DNA of 62,526 nt from Betaproteobacteria bacterium (GTDB taxonomy: Bacteria; Pseudomonadota; Gammaproteobacteria; Burkholderiales; Burkholderiaceae_C): assembly GCA_025356445.1 (NCBI GenBank), contig JANXSZ010000030.1, positions 1 through 62,526 of the forward strand, in the 5' to 3' direction. A model generated the notes under the pieces. It worked only from the letters and a program-made list of their open reading frames with translations, did not search any database and was not told the origin of the DNA. The position numbers and the translations under genes were made by a program. Within the stretch, counting starts at the first letter, position 1; each line of letters starts with the position of its first letter. This document shows positions 1-9,471 of this stretch, piece after piece.

Positions 1-356
1 TCACTTTTGAGGTATCCCGAGAGGCGCACCGTTTTGTTGATCCATTCTGGTTTGATCCGCACAGATTGCTCTAGAAACCCAAAAATTTCTTCGCCATGGC
101 GTCGAATACGCAGGCTACTAGGTTGTGAGTACACGACAGCAGTGTCTGCTGTGAATGTGTAGGAACCTCCTCGGTTGTGCTCCATTGCTCTCCAGCCAGC
201 CAACTTGCCATCTGCGGCTGCAACGAATGACGGGTTGAGCAAAGGAATCAAGAGTCCGGGCACCGCCACTGTGGGCGTCTTGTTGTCTGCGCTAGGCATG
301 ACGCTGCATGCCGAAACGACAGCGGTAACGATGACTGTGGCAACGAGGTGTTTCAT
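1..356 (-). CDS. Lipoprotein with carbohydrate-binding-like domain (3' end outside window)
   Basis: Reading leftward from an ATG at 356, the frame is open to the window edge, so the C-terminus is missing. The start MKHLVATVIVTAVVSAC is a lipoprotein signal with a VSAC lipobox, so the protein is probably anchored to a membrane facing the periplasm. The visible mature part has a W-x-A pattern, an SLRI strand and a terminal VRLSGYLKS strand. That pattern resembles galactose-binding-like or CBM4/9-like beta-sandwich domains. No clear Shine-Dalgarno sequence is visible. It lies just downstream of the gltA terminator, so it should have its own promoter or rely on read-through. Function is unknown; a stress- or sugar-binding role is only a guess. 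Confidence 0.6.
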   Translation of the reverse strand, partial: MKHLVATVIVTAVVSACSVMPSADNKTPTVAVPGLLIPLLNPSFVAAADGKLAGWRAMEHNRGGSYTFTADTAVVYSQPSSLRIRRHGEEIFGFLEQSVRIKPEWINKTVRLSGYLKS

Positions 357-382
357 ACGTAGATTCTGAGCATTAAAAAATG

Positions 383-416
383 AAAAAGGCCCGTTGATGT
401 TGCCATTCAACGGACC
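383..416 (-). terminator. Rho-independent terminator of the sdh-gltA operon
   Basis: A 10-bp stem (GGCCCGTTGA at 388-397 pairing with TCAACGGACC at 407-416, one G-T wobble) with a 9-nt loop. On the minus strand it is followed directly by TTTTT (387-383). It lies about 45 bp after the gltA stop codon. Confidence 0.85.
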
Positions 417-459
417 CGACAGCTTACAGCCTCAAGGCTGTGCGAAGTCTTTCAGCAGA

Positions 460-1770
460 TTAACGCTGTGCAATCGGCAGCACGTCCCGGCGCTCAGAAC
501 CCGTGAACAACTGGCGAGGGCGGCCAATTTTGTATTCGGGGTCACCAATCATTTCGTTCAGTTGGGCAATCCAGCCTACGGTGCGCGCCAAGGCAAACAC
601 GGCGGTGAACAGCGAAGTGGGGATACCAATGGCGCGTTGCACGATGCCCGAGTAGAAATCCACATTGGGGTACAGCTTGCGTGAGACGAAGTAGTCGTCT
701 TCCAGTGCAATCTTTTCCAGGGCCATGGCCAACTTGAACAGTGGGTCGTTTTCCAGGCCCAGCGTTGTCAACACATCTTTGCAGGTTTCTTGCATGAGCT
801 TGGCACGAGGGTCGTAGTTTTTGTAAACCCGGTGACCAAAACCCATCAGTTTGACGGTGGAGTTCTTGTCTTTGACTTGCTTGATGAATTCACCAATCTT
901 TTCAACGCCCCCTGATTTTTGAATGTCGGTCAGCATTTTCAGTGCGGCTTCATTGGCGCCGCCGTGTGCGGGGCCCCACAGGCAAGCAACGCCTGCTGCG
1001 ATAGCGGCAAAGGGGTTGGTACCCGAGCTGCCACACAGGCGCACGGTGGAGGTGGAGGCATTTTGCTCGTGATCCGCATGCAAGATGAAGATGCGGTCCA
1101 GGGCTTTTTCAAGCACGGGGTTCACGGTGTACTCTTCGCACGGTGTCGCAAACATCATGTGCAAGAAGTTGCCTGAGTAGCTCAGAGAATTCTTGGGGTA
1201 CATGAACGGTTGACCGGCGCTGTATTTGTACGCCATTGCCACCAAGGTGGGCATTTTGGCAATCAAGCGGATCGCTGCAATATCGCGGTGTTCTGGGTTG
1301 TTGATGTCGGTGCTGTCATGGTAGAACGCTGACAGTGCGCCGACCAAGCCGGTCATGATGGCCATGGGGTGAGCATCGCGACGGAAGCCACGCAAGAAGA
1401 ACTGCATCTGCTCGTTGACCATGGTGTGGTTGGTCACGCGCGAGGTGAAGTCCACTTTTTGTGCGGCGTTAGGCAGGTTGCCGTAGAGCAGCAAATGGCA
1501 GGTTTCCAGGAAATCACAGTTTTGGGCCAACTGTTCAATAGGGTGGCCACGGTACAGCAATTCGCCTTTGTCGCCATCGATGTAGGTGATGGCCGATTGG
1601 CACGACGCCGTGGACAAGAAGCCCGGGTCGTAAGTGAACATGCCAGTTTGGGCATAGAGCTTACGGATGTCGATCACGTCAGGCCCAATGGAGCCGTGGT
1701 AAACCGGCAGGTCTACGTTAGGTGCGCCGTTGCTGAAGGACAGCGTGGCTTTATTGTCAGCAAGTTTCAT
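460..1770 (-). CDS. gltA: Citrate synthase (type II)
   Basis: Condenses acetyl-CoA and oxaloacetate to citrate, the entry step of the TCA cycle, in the cytoplasm. The 436-residue length fits hexameric NADH-regulated bacterial citrate synthases. The three catalytic residues are seen in context: His in [10 protein letters not shown], His in [14 protein letters not shown] and Asp in YPNVDFYSG. The ATG at 1770 has a good Shine-Dalgarno (GAGGAAAAG). It is the last gene of the sdhCDABE-gltA run, 77 bp after sdhE, and ends in an intrinsic terminator. The arrangement suggests joint expression with succinate dehydrogenase. Confidence 0.97.
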   Translation of the reverse strand: MKLADNKATLSFSNGAPNVDLPVYHGSIGPDVIDIRKLYAQTGMFTYDPGFLSTASCQSAITYIDGDKGELLYRGHPIEQLAQNCDFLETCHLLLYGNLPNAAQKVDFTSRVTNHTMVNEQMQFFLRGFRRDAHPMAIMTGLVGALSAFYHDSTDINNPEHRDIAAIRLIAKMPTLVAMAYKYSAGQPFMYPKNSLSYSGNFLHMMFATPCEEYTVNPVLEKALDRIFILHADHEQNASTSTVRLCGSSGTNPFAAIAAGVACLWGPAHGGANEAALKMLTDIQKSGGVEKIGEFIKQVKDKNSTVKLMGFGHRVYKNYDPRAKLMQETCKDVLTTLGLENDPLFKLAMALEKIALEDDYFVSRKLYPNVDFYSGIVQRAIGIPTSLFTAVFALARTVGWIAQLNEMIGDPEYKIGRPRQLFTGSERRDVLPIAQR

Positions 1771-1847
1771 GGTTTCTTTTCCTCGTTTAATTGACCATCA
1801 TCCGGTGAATCACAACCTAGCCTTGCACCTCGCAGAGGTGCTGGGGG

Positions 1848-2186
1848 TCAGGTTTGCAGCATTTTCAATACGCCCAGAACTTCTGTTGTTGCTTCTGTTG
1901 TCGTTATGACGGCCTCGGGTTCCTTGCGCTTGAGGAGCAAGTCCAGCAGGTCGTTGTCTGCCAAATCCATCAGTACATTCAGCGCCCTGGCGTCACCCAG
2001 GGTTAAGCCAGATTCGTGCCGATCAAAGAAACGAGCGATAAACAAATCGTTTTCCAGCAGACCACGGCGGCAGCGCCAGCGCAGCTTGCTTAAATCACGA
2101 ACGCTCAGTTTTTGATTCGATTCTCCCGTGCTGAGCCAATCGGCATCGGCTGTGGAGTTCACTTCGGTAAAAACGTCGTCACTCAT
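1848..2186 (-). CDS. sdhE: FAD assembly factor SdhE
   Basis: Small soluble protein needed for covalent FAD attachment to SdhA. The family signature RGxxE is present as RGLLENDLF, followed by the helical body with LMDLADNDLLDLLL. The frame stays open upstream to 2297, but that part overlaps sdhB. The ATG at 2186 (MSDDVFTEVN), which gives 112 residues, is the sensible start. It is slightly longer than the usual 80-100 residues because of a polar N-terminal extension. It sits between sdhB and gltA, the classical proteobacterial position. Confidence 0.9.
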   Translation of the reverse strand: MSDDVFTEVNSTADADWLSTGESNQKLSVRDLSKLRWRCRRGLLENDLFIARFFDRHESGLTLGDARALNVLMDLADNDLLDLLLKRKEPEAVITTTEATTEVLGVLKMLQT

Positions 2187-2224
2187 CGGGTTAATCTCGA
2201 ACGAATTGGCTTGGTTTGCAGGCC

Positions 2225-2926
2225 TTAGATGGCGCGCAACACCATCATTTCTTTGATTTTGCCAATCGCCTTGGTCGGGTTCAGGTTCTTCGGACACACA
2301 TCGACACAGTTCATGATGGTGTGGCAGCGGAACAGGCGGTAGGGGTCTTCCAGGTTGTCCAGGCGACTGGCCGTGTCTTCGTCGCGGCTGTCCGCGATGA
2401 AGCGATAGGCTTGCAAGAGACCTGCAGGACCCACGAACTTGTCAGGGTTCCACCAGAAGCTGGGGCAGCTGGTCGAGCAGCTGGCGCACAAAATACATTC
2501 GTACAGACCGTCAAGCTCTTCGCGTTCTTCGGGCGACTGCAAGCGCTCTTTTTCGGGTGGCACGTTGTCGTTCACCAGATAAGGTTTGATGGAGTTGTAC
2601 TGCTTGAAGAACTGGGTCATGTCCACGATCAAATCGCGGATCACGGGCAGGCCAGGCAGGGGCTTCAGGGTGATGACACCCGGCAATGTCAGCATGTTGG
2701 TCAAGCAGGCCAGACCATTTTTACCGTTGATGTTCATCGCGTCCGATCCACACACGCCTTCGCGGCAGGAGCGGCGGAACGAGATGGTGGGGTCTTGTGC
2801 CTTGAGCTTCATCAAGGCATCAAGCAACATGCGCTCATGGCCATCGAGTTCGACTTCGATGGTCTGCATGTAAGGCTTGGCATCAATGTCCGGGTCGTAG
2901 CGGTAGATGTTGAAGGTACGTTTCAT
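2225..2926 (-). CDS. sdhB: Succinate dehydrogenase iron-sulfur subunit
   Basis: Electron-transfer subunit of complex II, carrying electrons from the SdhA flavin to ubiquinone. All three cluster motifs are visible: the [2Fe-2S] set CREGVCGSDAMN plus the later Cys in GLAC, the [4Fe-4S] set CILCASCSTSCP and the [3Fe-4S] set CHTIMNCVDVCPKNLNP. At 233 residues it is full length. It follows sdhA by 47 bp in the operon. Confidence 0.97.
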   Translation of the reverse strand: MKRTFNIYRYDPDIDAKPYMQTIEVELDGHERMLLDALMKLKAQDPTISFRRSCREGVCGSDAMNINGKNGLACLTNMLTLPGVITLKPLPGLPVIRDLIVDMTQFFKQYNSIKPYLVNDNVPPEKERLQSPEEREELDGLYECILCASCSTSCPSFWWNPDKFVGPAGLLQAYRFIADSRDEDTASRLDNLEDPYRLFRCHTIMNCVDVCPKNLNPTKAIGKIKEMMVLRAI

Positions 2927-2973
2927 CGTGATGGCCTGCTTTTAATCGTTGTGGGGCGGTAGGTGCGAAGGTC

Positions 2974-4773
2974 TTAGAACGTGCGAACCTTGAGGGGAAC
3001 ACTTTCCACCGTCAGCGGCGTCATGTTGACGGGCTTGTAGGTCAGTGAGTTGGTGCTCGCGTGCCACAGGGTGTGCTTGTGCCATTCTTTGTCGTTGCGG
3101 CCATTCGGAAATTCAGCGCTGTCGGCGTAATCGTCCACTGTGTGGGCACCGCGACTCTCATGGCGGGCAGCAGCGGAAACGATGGTGGCTTGTGCACACT
3201 CGATCAGGTTGTCGACTTCCAGCGCTTCAATACGGGCCGTGTTGAACACTTTTGACTGGTCTTTCAGTGCGATGTTCTGTACACGTTCGCGCAAAGCAGC
3301 AATCTTTGCTACGCCTTCGTCCAGCGTCGCCTGTTTGCGGAACACGCCAGCGTGCAGCTGCATGGCGGCGCGGATGTCGTTGGCCACGTCTTGGGCGTAT
3401 TCGCCTGTGCTGGCGTTGTCCAGGCGGTTCAGGCGCTCCAAAGACTGGTCTGCGGCATCGGCAGGCAGGTCTTTGTGGTTTTTGGCCTTGTTGTTGAATT
3501 CAACAATGTGATTGCCTGCGGCGCGGCCAAAGACCAGCAAGTCCAGCAGCGAATTGGTACCCAAGCGGTTGGCGCCGTGGACGCTCACGCAAGAGCATTC
3601 GCCCACAGCGTACAAACCGTTGACGACTTGGTTGTGAACGCCATTGGCCTGTACCACCACTTGCCCATTCACATTGGTTGGAATGCCACCCATTTGGTAA
3701 TGGATGGTGGGCACCACAGGGATCGGTTCTTTGGTGACATCCACATTGGCGAAATTCACACCAATTTCATACACCGAAGGCAAGCGTTTGTGAACTGTTT
3801 CCGCGCCCAGGTGGTCCAGCTTGAGCAACACGTAATCCTTGTTCGGGCCGCAACCACGGCCTTCCTTGATTTCCTGATCCATACAGCGGGACACGAAATC
3901 GCGCGGGGCCAAGTCTTTCAATGTGGGCGCGTAGCGCTCCATGAAGCGCTCGCCATTGCTGTTGACCAAAATAGCGCCTTCGCCTCGGCAACCTTCAGTC
4001 AGCAACACGCCAGCACCAGCTACGCCAGTGGGGTGGAATTGCCAGAATTCCATGTCCTGTAACGGGACCCCTGCACGGGCTGCCATACCCAAGCCATCAC
4101 CGGTATTGATAAAAGCGTTGGTCGATGCAGCAAAGATACGGCCCGCACCGCCGGTCGCCAGCAGCACCGTTTTGGCTTGCAGGATGTGCATGTCGCCAGT
4201 TTCCATTTCCAGCGCAGTCACACCAACCACGTCGCCTTCGGCGTCGCGAACCAAGTCCAGCGCCATCCATTCGACGAAGAAACTGGTTTTGGCTTTGACG
4301 TTTTGCTGATACAGCGTGTGCAGCATGGCGTGGCCGGTACGGTCAGCAGCGGCGCAGGCGCGTTGCACGGGCTTTTCACCGTAATTGGCGGTGTGGCCAC
4401 CGAAGGGGCGTTGGTAAATCGTGCCGTCTGGATTGCGGTCGAACGGCATGCCCATGTGTTCCAGGTCGTAGACAACCTTGGGAGCTTCACGGCACATGAA
4501 CTCAATCGCATCCTGGTCACCGAGCCAGTCGGAGCCTTTGACGGTGTCGTAAAAATGGAAGTGCCAGTTGTCTTCGGACATGTTGCCCAAAGAGGCACCG
4601 ATACCACCCTGTGCGGCTACGGTGTGCGAGCGTGTGGGGAACACTTTGGACAGCACGGCGACGTTCAGGCCAGCGCGGGCCAGTTGTAGCGAGGCACGCA
4701 TACCGGAGCCACCGGCTCCGACGATGACAACGTCAAATTTGCGCTTGGTGATGTTGGACTTGGAGTAACTCAT
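2974..4773 (-). CDS. sdhA: Succinate dehydrogenase flavoprotein subunit
   Basis: Oxidises succinate to fumarate on covalently bound FAD. The N-terminal dinucleotide motif GAGGSGMRASLQLARAG, the SHTVAAQGGIGA segment with the His that carries FAD, and the active-site HGANRLGTNSLLDLLVFGR region are all present. The 599-residue length is normal. It is the third gene of the operon, after sdhC and sdhD, and depends on SdhE encoded downstream. Confidence 0.98.
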   Translation of the reverse strand: MSYSKSNITKRKFDVVIVGAGGSGMRASLQLARAGLNVAVLSKVFPTRSHTVAAQGGIGASLGNMSEDNWHFHFYDTVKGSDWLGDQDAIEFMCREAPKVVYDLEHMGMPFDRNPDGTIYQRPFGGHTANYGEKPVQRACAAADRTGHAMLHTLYQQNVKAKTSFFVEWMALDLVRDAEGDVVGVTALEMETGDMHILQAKTVLLATGGAGRIFAASTNAFINTGDGLGMAARAGVPLQDMEFWQFHPTGVAGAGVLLTEGCRGEGAILVNSNGERFMERYAPTLKDLAPRDFVSRCMDQEIKEGRGCGPNKDYVLLKLDHLGAETVHKRLPSVYEIGVNFANVDVTKEPIPVVPTIHYQMGGIPTNVNGQVVVQANGVHNQVVNGLYAVGECSCVSVHGANRLGTNSLLDLLVFGRAAGNHIVEFNNKAKNHKDLPADAADQSLERLNRLDNASTGEYAQDVANDIRAAMQLHAGVFRKQATLDEGVAKIAALRERVQNIALKDQSKVFNTARIEALEVDNLIECAQATIVSAAARHESRGAHTVDDYADSAEFPNGRNDKEWHKHTLWHASTNSLTYKPVNMTPLTVESVPLKVRTF

Positions 4774-4826
4774 TGATTTTTTGCCTAGTGGGGTCGCTTG
4801 GAGGAGTTATTACTGCTTTTCGGCGC

Positions 4827-5195
4827 TTAGAGGCGCCACAGCACCTGGATGGCCCAGCCAGCACAGGCGACCAGCCAAACGAGGGTAAAAACTTGCAGCA
4901 GCAAACGTGCGGCGACAGAAGAGGTGACGTAATCCATCCAGATGTCACGCATACCGATCCACACGTGGTAAAGCAGGGCGACAATGACGGCAAAAGTCAA
5001 AGCTTTCATGGCTTTGCCAGAGAAAATGCCTGCCCAGGTCTCGTAGCCGATAGGGCCCTTGCTGAACAGCACTTGTGCCAGCAAGATCACTGTAAACAGG
5101 GCCATGATGCCCGCTGTAACGCGCTGGGCAAGCCAATCGCGCAAACCGTAGTGGGCACCGGTGACGATGCGCTTGGAGCCGTAATTCACTGCCAT
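4827..5195 (-). CDS. sdhD: Succinate dehydrogenase membrane anchor subunit
   Basis: Inner-membrane subunit of complex II that helps bind haem b and ubiquinone. There are three hydrophobic helices in 122 residues: around AGIMALFTVILLAQVLF, LTFAVIVALLYHVWIGM and LLLQVFTLVWLVACAGWA. The His in LLYHVWIGMRDIWMDY is the expected haem ligand position. It starts 19 bp after sdhC and is followed by sdhA. Confidence 0.93.
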   Translation of the reverse strand: MAVNYGSKRIVTGAHYGLRDWLAQRVTAGIMALFTVILLAQVLFSKGPIGYETWAGIFSGKAMKALTFAVIVALLYHVWIGMRDIWMDYVTSSVAARLLLQVFTLVWLVACAGWAIQVLWRL

Positions 5196-5214
5196 GGGAT
5201 GTGCTCCTGAGAAA

Positions 5215-5661
5215 TTAATAAAGACCGAATAATTTAGCTGCCAGCACGACCGTCAAGGCAATGCTCAGTGCCAGTGTCACGGTGGCTGACGATTTGCCAA
5301 AGGCTTTGCTTACAGCCGCGTGGCTGGTATCCATCCACAAGTGGCGGATGCCCGCAATAAAGTGGTGCAGATAAGCCCAAATCAGTGCAAGCGCCACCAG
5401 CTTGATGAACCAACCCGGTGCATAGCCCAGGCCGATGTTGAACGCAGCTTTGAATTTGGCGAACGAGTATTCGGACGACACCGAGGTGTCAAACATCCAG
5501 ATGATGAACGGCATCAGCAAAAACATGATGAAACCGCTGATACGGTGCAAGATGGACACGATGCCCGCAGCGGGCAAGCGGTAACCGGGAAGGTCGGTAA
5601 AGACGTTCAGATTGCGGAACTCCGGCCGCTTTGCTTTGATGGGGGTTGCTAGCTCTGTCAT
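5215..5661 (-). CDS. sdhC: Succinate dehydrogenase cytochrome b556 subunit
   Basis: Haem b and quinone-binding membrane subunit of complex II. The N-terminal RPEFRNLNVFTDLPGYRLP and SILHRISG segments are typical, with three membrane helices and LHHFIAGIRHLWMD near the end carrying the haem His. An open frame continues upstream to 5763, but the ATG at 5661 (MTELATPIK) has an AAGG Shine-Dalgarno 8 nt upstream and matches the family start, giving 148 residues. It is the first gene of the operon; its promoter should lie in the 167 bp between it and the gntR stop. Confidence 0.93.
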   Translation of the reverse strand: MTELATPIKAKRPEFRNLNVFTDLPGYRLPAAGIVSILHRISGFIMFLLMPFIIWMFDTSVSSEYSFAKFKAAFNIGLGYAPGWFIKLVALALIWAYLHHFIAGIRHLWMDTSHAAVSKAFGKSSATVTLALSIALTVVLAAKLFGLY

Positions 5662-5828
5662 GTGTTGTGCCTTCGTGGGGGGATGTAACCGCTTTGTAAT
5701 TGGTAAATGCCAACAACCCAAAATTCTATTGCAATGCAGCAACTGAAGTGCCAAAGTGCCCAATTTTCATTTTTTAAAGGCTTCTGGCTGCGGTTGGGGT
5801 TGAAAAATAGGATGGTGTAGTGGGGTGA

Positions 5829-6629
5829 TCAGTTCAGCTCATTGCGGTAGTGGTGGGTATCGGTACGGTAAATGCCGCGGCGCAGTTCCATCGGTATGCC
5901 GTTGTAAGTGAAAGCGATCCGCTCTACGCTCAGCAGTGGTGTTGTTTGCTCTACTTTTAAGAGCAAAGATTGTGCCGCATCAGGCAAAATAGCGCGAATT
6001 TTTTCTTCGGCGCGCACCATGCGCACGCCAAACTCGGCTTCAAACAAAGCGTACATCGGTCCCCGGTCGTCGGTCAGTCGCTCTGCGGTTAAACCTTTGA
6101 ATGGGCCACCGGGCAGCCATAAGTCTTCCAGAATTGTGGGTACCTGAGAAAACGAGAGCACCCGGCGTACCTGCAGCACCGCGTCACCTGCGTGCAGGCA
6201 CAGCGCCCGTGCCACTTCCGCGCTGGCACGTTGGCGCTTGCAGTCGATGATGGTGCGCTCGGCCGGGCCTTCGCTGTTCACGTCGCCGTTGTCGGGCAGT
6301 AACTTCAAGAATCGGTATTGAACGTGACTTTCGGCGTGGGTGGCGACATAAGTGCCCTTTCCCTGACGGCGGATCACGAGATTTTCAGCTGCCAATTCGT
6401 CAATGGCTTTGCGTACCGTGCCTTGGCTGACGCGAAAGCGCACAGCCAAGTCCATTTCACTGGGGATAGCTTCGCCCGGTTTCCACTCGCCCCGGTGCAA
6501 ACTTTGCAGGATCAGGCTTTTGATTTGCTGGTACAGCGGACTGAAAGCCGGCGTCGCACCAGATGCAATGCCCATTTCAGGGATGTTGTTTTCCGCAAAA
6601 GTAGGGGTTGCTGCCATGCGTTGGATCAT
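5829..6629 (-). CDS. GntR/HutC-family transcriptional regulator
   Basis: DNA-binding regulator with an N-terminal winged helix-turn-helix (about residues 30-95; PLYQQIKSLIL, PSEMDLAVRFRVSQGTVRKAIDEL) and a C-terminal UTRA ligand-binding domain (about 110-260), the HutC subfamily layout. Met1 and Met5 (MAATPTF) are both possible starts. It lies between divergent mdh and co-oriented sdhC, so it probably controls one or both TCA operons in response to a carboxylate or other metabolite. The palindrome just upstream of its start is a likely operator. Confidence 0.88.
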   Translation of the reverse strand: MIQRMAATPTFAENNIPEMGIASGATPAFSPLYQQIKSLILQSLHRGEWKPGEAIPSEMDLAVRFRVSQGTVRKAIDELAAENLVIRRQGKGTYVATHAESHVQYRFLKLLPDNGDVNSEGPAERTIIDCKRQRASAEVARALCLHAGDAVLQVRRVLSFSQVPTILEDLWLPGGPFKGLTAERLTDDRGPMYALFEAEFGVRMVRAEEKIRAILPDAAQSLLLKVEQTTPLLSVERIAFTYNGIPMELRRGIYRTDTHHYRNELN

Positions 6630-6630
6630 A

Positions 6631-6650
6631 TCTTATATAAGACATAAGAC
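6631..6650. promoter_or_regulatory. Candidate operator: palindrome plus half-site repeat upstream of gntR
   Basis: TCTTATATAAGA (6631-6642) is a perfect 12-bp palindrome. Overlapping it on the minus strand are two direct GTCTTAT copies. It sits 2 bp before the gntR start and about 140 bp upstream of mdh, the usual position for GntR-family autoregulation. The link to this regulator is inference. Confidence 0.5.
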
Positions 6651-6788
6651 AATTTACCTTTCATCGAATTTTGAGGGTAAAATTTTCCGCCATGGATACA
6701 GCATTAACCCTCACCTAGTGAACGGGCTAGCGTTGTCAGATCACCTCCCTGTAGATTCCCTTTTCTTTCACTTCCCTGGAGTTTTCCC

Positions 6789-7778
6789 ATGAGCAAGAAG
6801 CCTGTTCGCGTCGCTGTTACCGGTGCCGCCGGTCAAATTGGTTACGCCATTCTGTTCCGTATCGCCTCGGGCGAAATGCTGGGCAAAGACCAGCCGGTTA
6901 TCCTGCAATTGCTTGAAGTCCCCATGGAAAAGCCCCAGCAAGCGCTGCAAGGCGTGATGATGGAATTGCAAGACTGCGCTTTCCCATTGCTCGTCGGCAT
7001 GGAAGCCCATGGCGACCCGATGACTGCGTTCAAAGACGTAGACTACGCACTGCTGATCGGTTCACGTCCTCGTGGCCCCGGCATGGAGCGCGCTGAGCTG
7101 CTCGCTGTGAATGCTGAAATTTTCACCGCCCAAGGCAAAGCTTTGAACGCTGTGGCCAGCCGCAACGTCAAGGTGCTGGTGGTCGGTAACCCTGCCAACA
7201 CCAACGCCTACATCGCGATGAAGAGCGCGCCTGATCTGCCACGCAAGAATTTCACCGCCATGTTGCGCCTTGACCATAACCGTGCCTTGAGCCAAATCGC
7301 TGCCAAAACCGGCAAGGCTGTGGCCGATATTGAAAAATTGACCGTCTGGGGCAACCATTCCCCCACCATGTACGCTGACTACCGTTTTGCCACCATCAAC
7401 GGCGAAAGCGTCAAGACCATGATCAACGACCAAGAATGGAACGCCAACACGTTCTTGCCCACCGTTGGCAAGCGAGGTGCCGCCATCATCGCAGCACGCG
7501 GTGTGTCGTCTGCCGCCTCTGCAGCCAATGCAGCCATCGACCACATGCGGGACTGGGCTTTGGGCACCAATGGCAAATGGGTCACGATGGGTATCCCGTC
7601 GGACGGCCAGTATGGCGTGCCAAAAGACACCATGTTTGGTTTTGCCGTGACCTGCGAAGGTGGCGAATACAAACTGGTTGAAGGCTTGGAAGTCGATGCC
7701 TTCTCGCAAGAGCGTATCAACGTGACATTGAAAGAACTGCAAGACGAGCAAGCCGGTGTTGCTCACCTGCTGCCTTAA
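6789..7778 (+). CDS. mdh: Malate dehydrogenase
   Basis: NAD-dependent oxidation of malate to oxaloacetate. The Rossmann motif [21 protein letters not shown], the proton-relay pair (Asp in [10 protein letters not shown], His in [11 protein letters not shown]) and the mobile-loop [14 protein letters not shown] are visible. At 329 residues it matches the cytosolic-type enzyme of betaproteobacteria. The ATG has a GGAG Shine-Dalgarno. It is the first gene of a plus-strand run mdh, citE-like, small exported protein, acnB, divergent from gntR. A possible promoter has TTACCT and TAAAAT boxes just after the palindrome. Confidence 0.97.
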   Translation: MSKKPVRVAVTGAAGQIGYAILFRIASGEMLGKDQPVILQLLEVPMEKPQQALQGVMMELQDCAFPLLVGMEAHGDPMTAFKDVDYALLIGSRPRGPGMERAELLAVNAEIFTAQGKALNAVASRNVKVLVVGNPANTNAYIAMKSAPDLPRKNFTAMLRLDHNRALSQIAAKTGKAVADIEKLTVWGNHSPTMYADYRFATINGESVKTMINDQEWNANTFLPTVGKRGAAIIAARGVSSAASAANAAIDHMRDWALGTNGKWVTMGIPSDGQYGVPKDTMFGFAVTCEGGEYKLVEGLEVDAFSQERINVTLKELQDEQAGVAHLLP

Positions 7779-7800
7779 TCTTTGCCGTTAGGCTTTCGCC

Positions 7801-8778
7801 ATGAAACAGCATCCGCGCGACATTCTTTTAGGCGCTCAGGCTGCTGCGGGTTTTTTGCCCGTTTGCGACCATTACAGCGGCGTTGAAGCGCGGATGCGCA
7901 AAAGCCTGCAATTGCAGGCCGAGATGACCGAAGAGTTCGGCACTTGTGTCTTTGATGTGTCGCTGGATTGCGAAGACGGTGCGCCTGTCGGTGGCGAGGC
8001 TGACCACGCCGCGCTGGTTGTCAGTCTGGCACTCGCTGCAGGGCCTAACGCGCGGGTTGCCGTGCGGGTTCACCCGGTAGATCACCCTGCTTTTGAGGCC
8101 GATATGGCCACCATCGCGGGGCAAGCTGGCCATAAGCTGTCGCACATCATGGTGCCCAAGGTGGAGTCCGTTGAGGACGTGATCTATGCCGAAAAGGCCC
8201 TGTTACGTGCATCTGCTGGGCATTTGCCGCTACAAGTTTTGATTGAGTCTCCCGCAGCGGTACACCGCGCCTTTGACATTGCGGCGCACCCCAAAGTGCA
8301 ATCGCTCAGTTTTGGGTTGATGGACTTCGTTTCCGCCCATGGTGGCGCGATCCCGTCCGATGGCATGTCGTCTGCCGGCCAATTCACCCATCCGCTGGTG
8401 GTTCGTGCCAAGTTGGCCATTGCTTCCGCTTGCCACGCCCATGGCAAAGTGCCTTCGCATTGCGTGGTGACAGAGTTCTCTGATGTCCTTGCGATGAAAC
8501 ATGCCGCCACCCGCGCCGCTCACGAATTCGGCTACACCCGTATGTGGAGCATCCACCCTGGTCAGATTCGCCCTATCCTGGAAGCGTTGGCACCCAGCGA
8601 TGCCGAGATTGAGAATGCTTCAAAAATCATAGCTGCTGCAGTCAATGCAGATTGGGCTCCTGTGAGTTTCAAGGGTCAATTGCAAGACCGAGCCAGCTAC
8701 CGTTACTTCTGGCAGGTGCTGGAGCGTGCCCGTCAAACTGGCCGTGCTTTGCCGCCTGAAGCGCTGGTGTATTTCTAG
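7801..8778 (+). CDS. CitE/HpcH-family CoA-ester lyase (malyl-CoA lyase-like)
   Basis: Member of the HpcH/HpaI aldolase / citrate lyase beta family, a TIM barrel that cleaves or forms 3-hydroxyacyl-CoA esters with Mg2+. Supporting motifs are DVSLDCEDGAP (acidic metal site), AVRVHP, IMVPKVESVEDV and the late Glu/Asp-bearing SLSFGLMDFVSAHGG. It starts 22 bp after mdh and is 325 residues, typical. Because no citF or citD is nearby, a role as malyl-CoA or related lyase is more likely than citrate fermentation. A second family member lies at 52431-53279. Confidence 0.8.
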   Translation: MKQHPRDILLGAQAAAGFLPVCDHYSGVEARMRKSLQLQAEMTEEFGTCVFDVSLDCEDGAPVGGEADHAALVVSLALAAGPNARVAVRVHPVDHPAFEADMATIAGQAGHKLSHIMVPKVESVEDVIYAEKALLRASAGHLPLQVLIESPAAVHRAFDIAAHPKVQSLSFGLMDFVSAHGGAIPSDGMSSAGQFTHPLVVRAKLAIASACHAHGKVPSHCVVTEFSDVLAMKHAATRAAHEFGYTRMWSIHPGQIRPILEALAPSDAEIENASKIIAAAVNADWAPVSFKGQLQDRASYRYFWQVLERARQTGRALPPEALVYF

Positions 8779-8840
8779 CACGTACTCTCCATTCCCCATA
8801 ACAACTGAGATTCACAACCGAGATTCGCCGAGGCACTCTT

Positions 8841-9401
8841 ATGAAAAAACTGCTGTTACCCGTCCTGTTGTGCTGCGTCACCACCCTGCTGTGGGCGCAA
8901 ACGCCCAAGCACAGCGACGAGAAAATCAACCCCAAAGCCAGCCGTACGGAAGTGCGCAGCAAGGCCAAACAAATGGCTGCAGGTGTGACTGCTTCTGAGG
9001 CCGCACTGACCCCTGAAGAATTGGCCATCGCCGAGCGGATCCATGTAGGTACCGTACCTTGCGAATTGGGTGCGTCAGTCTCACTGCTGGCCGACGCCAA
9101 AACCCCTGGTTACTTCAACGTGCAAACCAAAGGGCAAAAATTCCGCATGTTCCCCGTGGTCACGTCGACCGGTGCGGTACGCCTTGAAGACCAAAAAGCC
9201 GGTGCCGTTTGGCTGCAGCTGGCCAACAAGTCGATGCTGATGAACCAAAAGCTGGGCCAACGTCTGGCTGACGAATGCATGAGTCCTGCACAGCACGCCA
9301 TTGCCGAAGCCATGAAGAAAACTCCGGCACAAAGCGTGCTTGAGCCTTTGAAGCCTGTTGTACCCGTGGCGGATGCCACTGCGCCTGCCTCAGCCAAATA
9401 G
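8841..9401 (+). CDS. Exported protein with MliC-like C-terminal pattern
   Basis: 186 residues with a clear signal peptide (MKKLLLPVLLCCVTTLLWAQ, cleavage near residue 20). The mature protein has VPCELG, then a TSTGAVRLE strand, a single W in GAVWLQLANKSMLM and a closing Cys in LADECMSP. This C...TGAxRxE...W...M...C order recalls the MliC/PliC fold of c-type lysozyme inhibitors; that is a pattern match, not a proof. The tail is Pro/Ala-rich. It lies between the CitE-like gene and acnB, with 70 bp before acnB. Location should be periplasmic; function is not established. Confidence 0.65.
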   Translation: MKKLLLPVLLCCVTTLLWAQTPKHSDEKINPKASRTEVRSKAKQMAAGVTASEAALTPEELAIAERIHVGTVPCELGASVSLLADAKTPGYFNVQTKGQKFRMFPVVTSTGAVRLEDQKAGAVWLQLANKSMLMNQKLGQRLADECMSPAQHAIAEAMKKTPAQSVLEPLKPVVPVADATAPASAK

Positions 9402-9471
9402 CTTTGGGTTGCTGTCGTCAACCCCTTCACCTTTTACCGAACTGACCCCACCCCCACTTTAGGAGAAGAAA

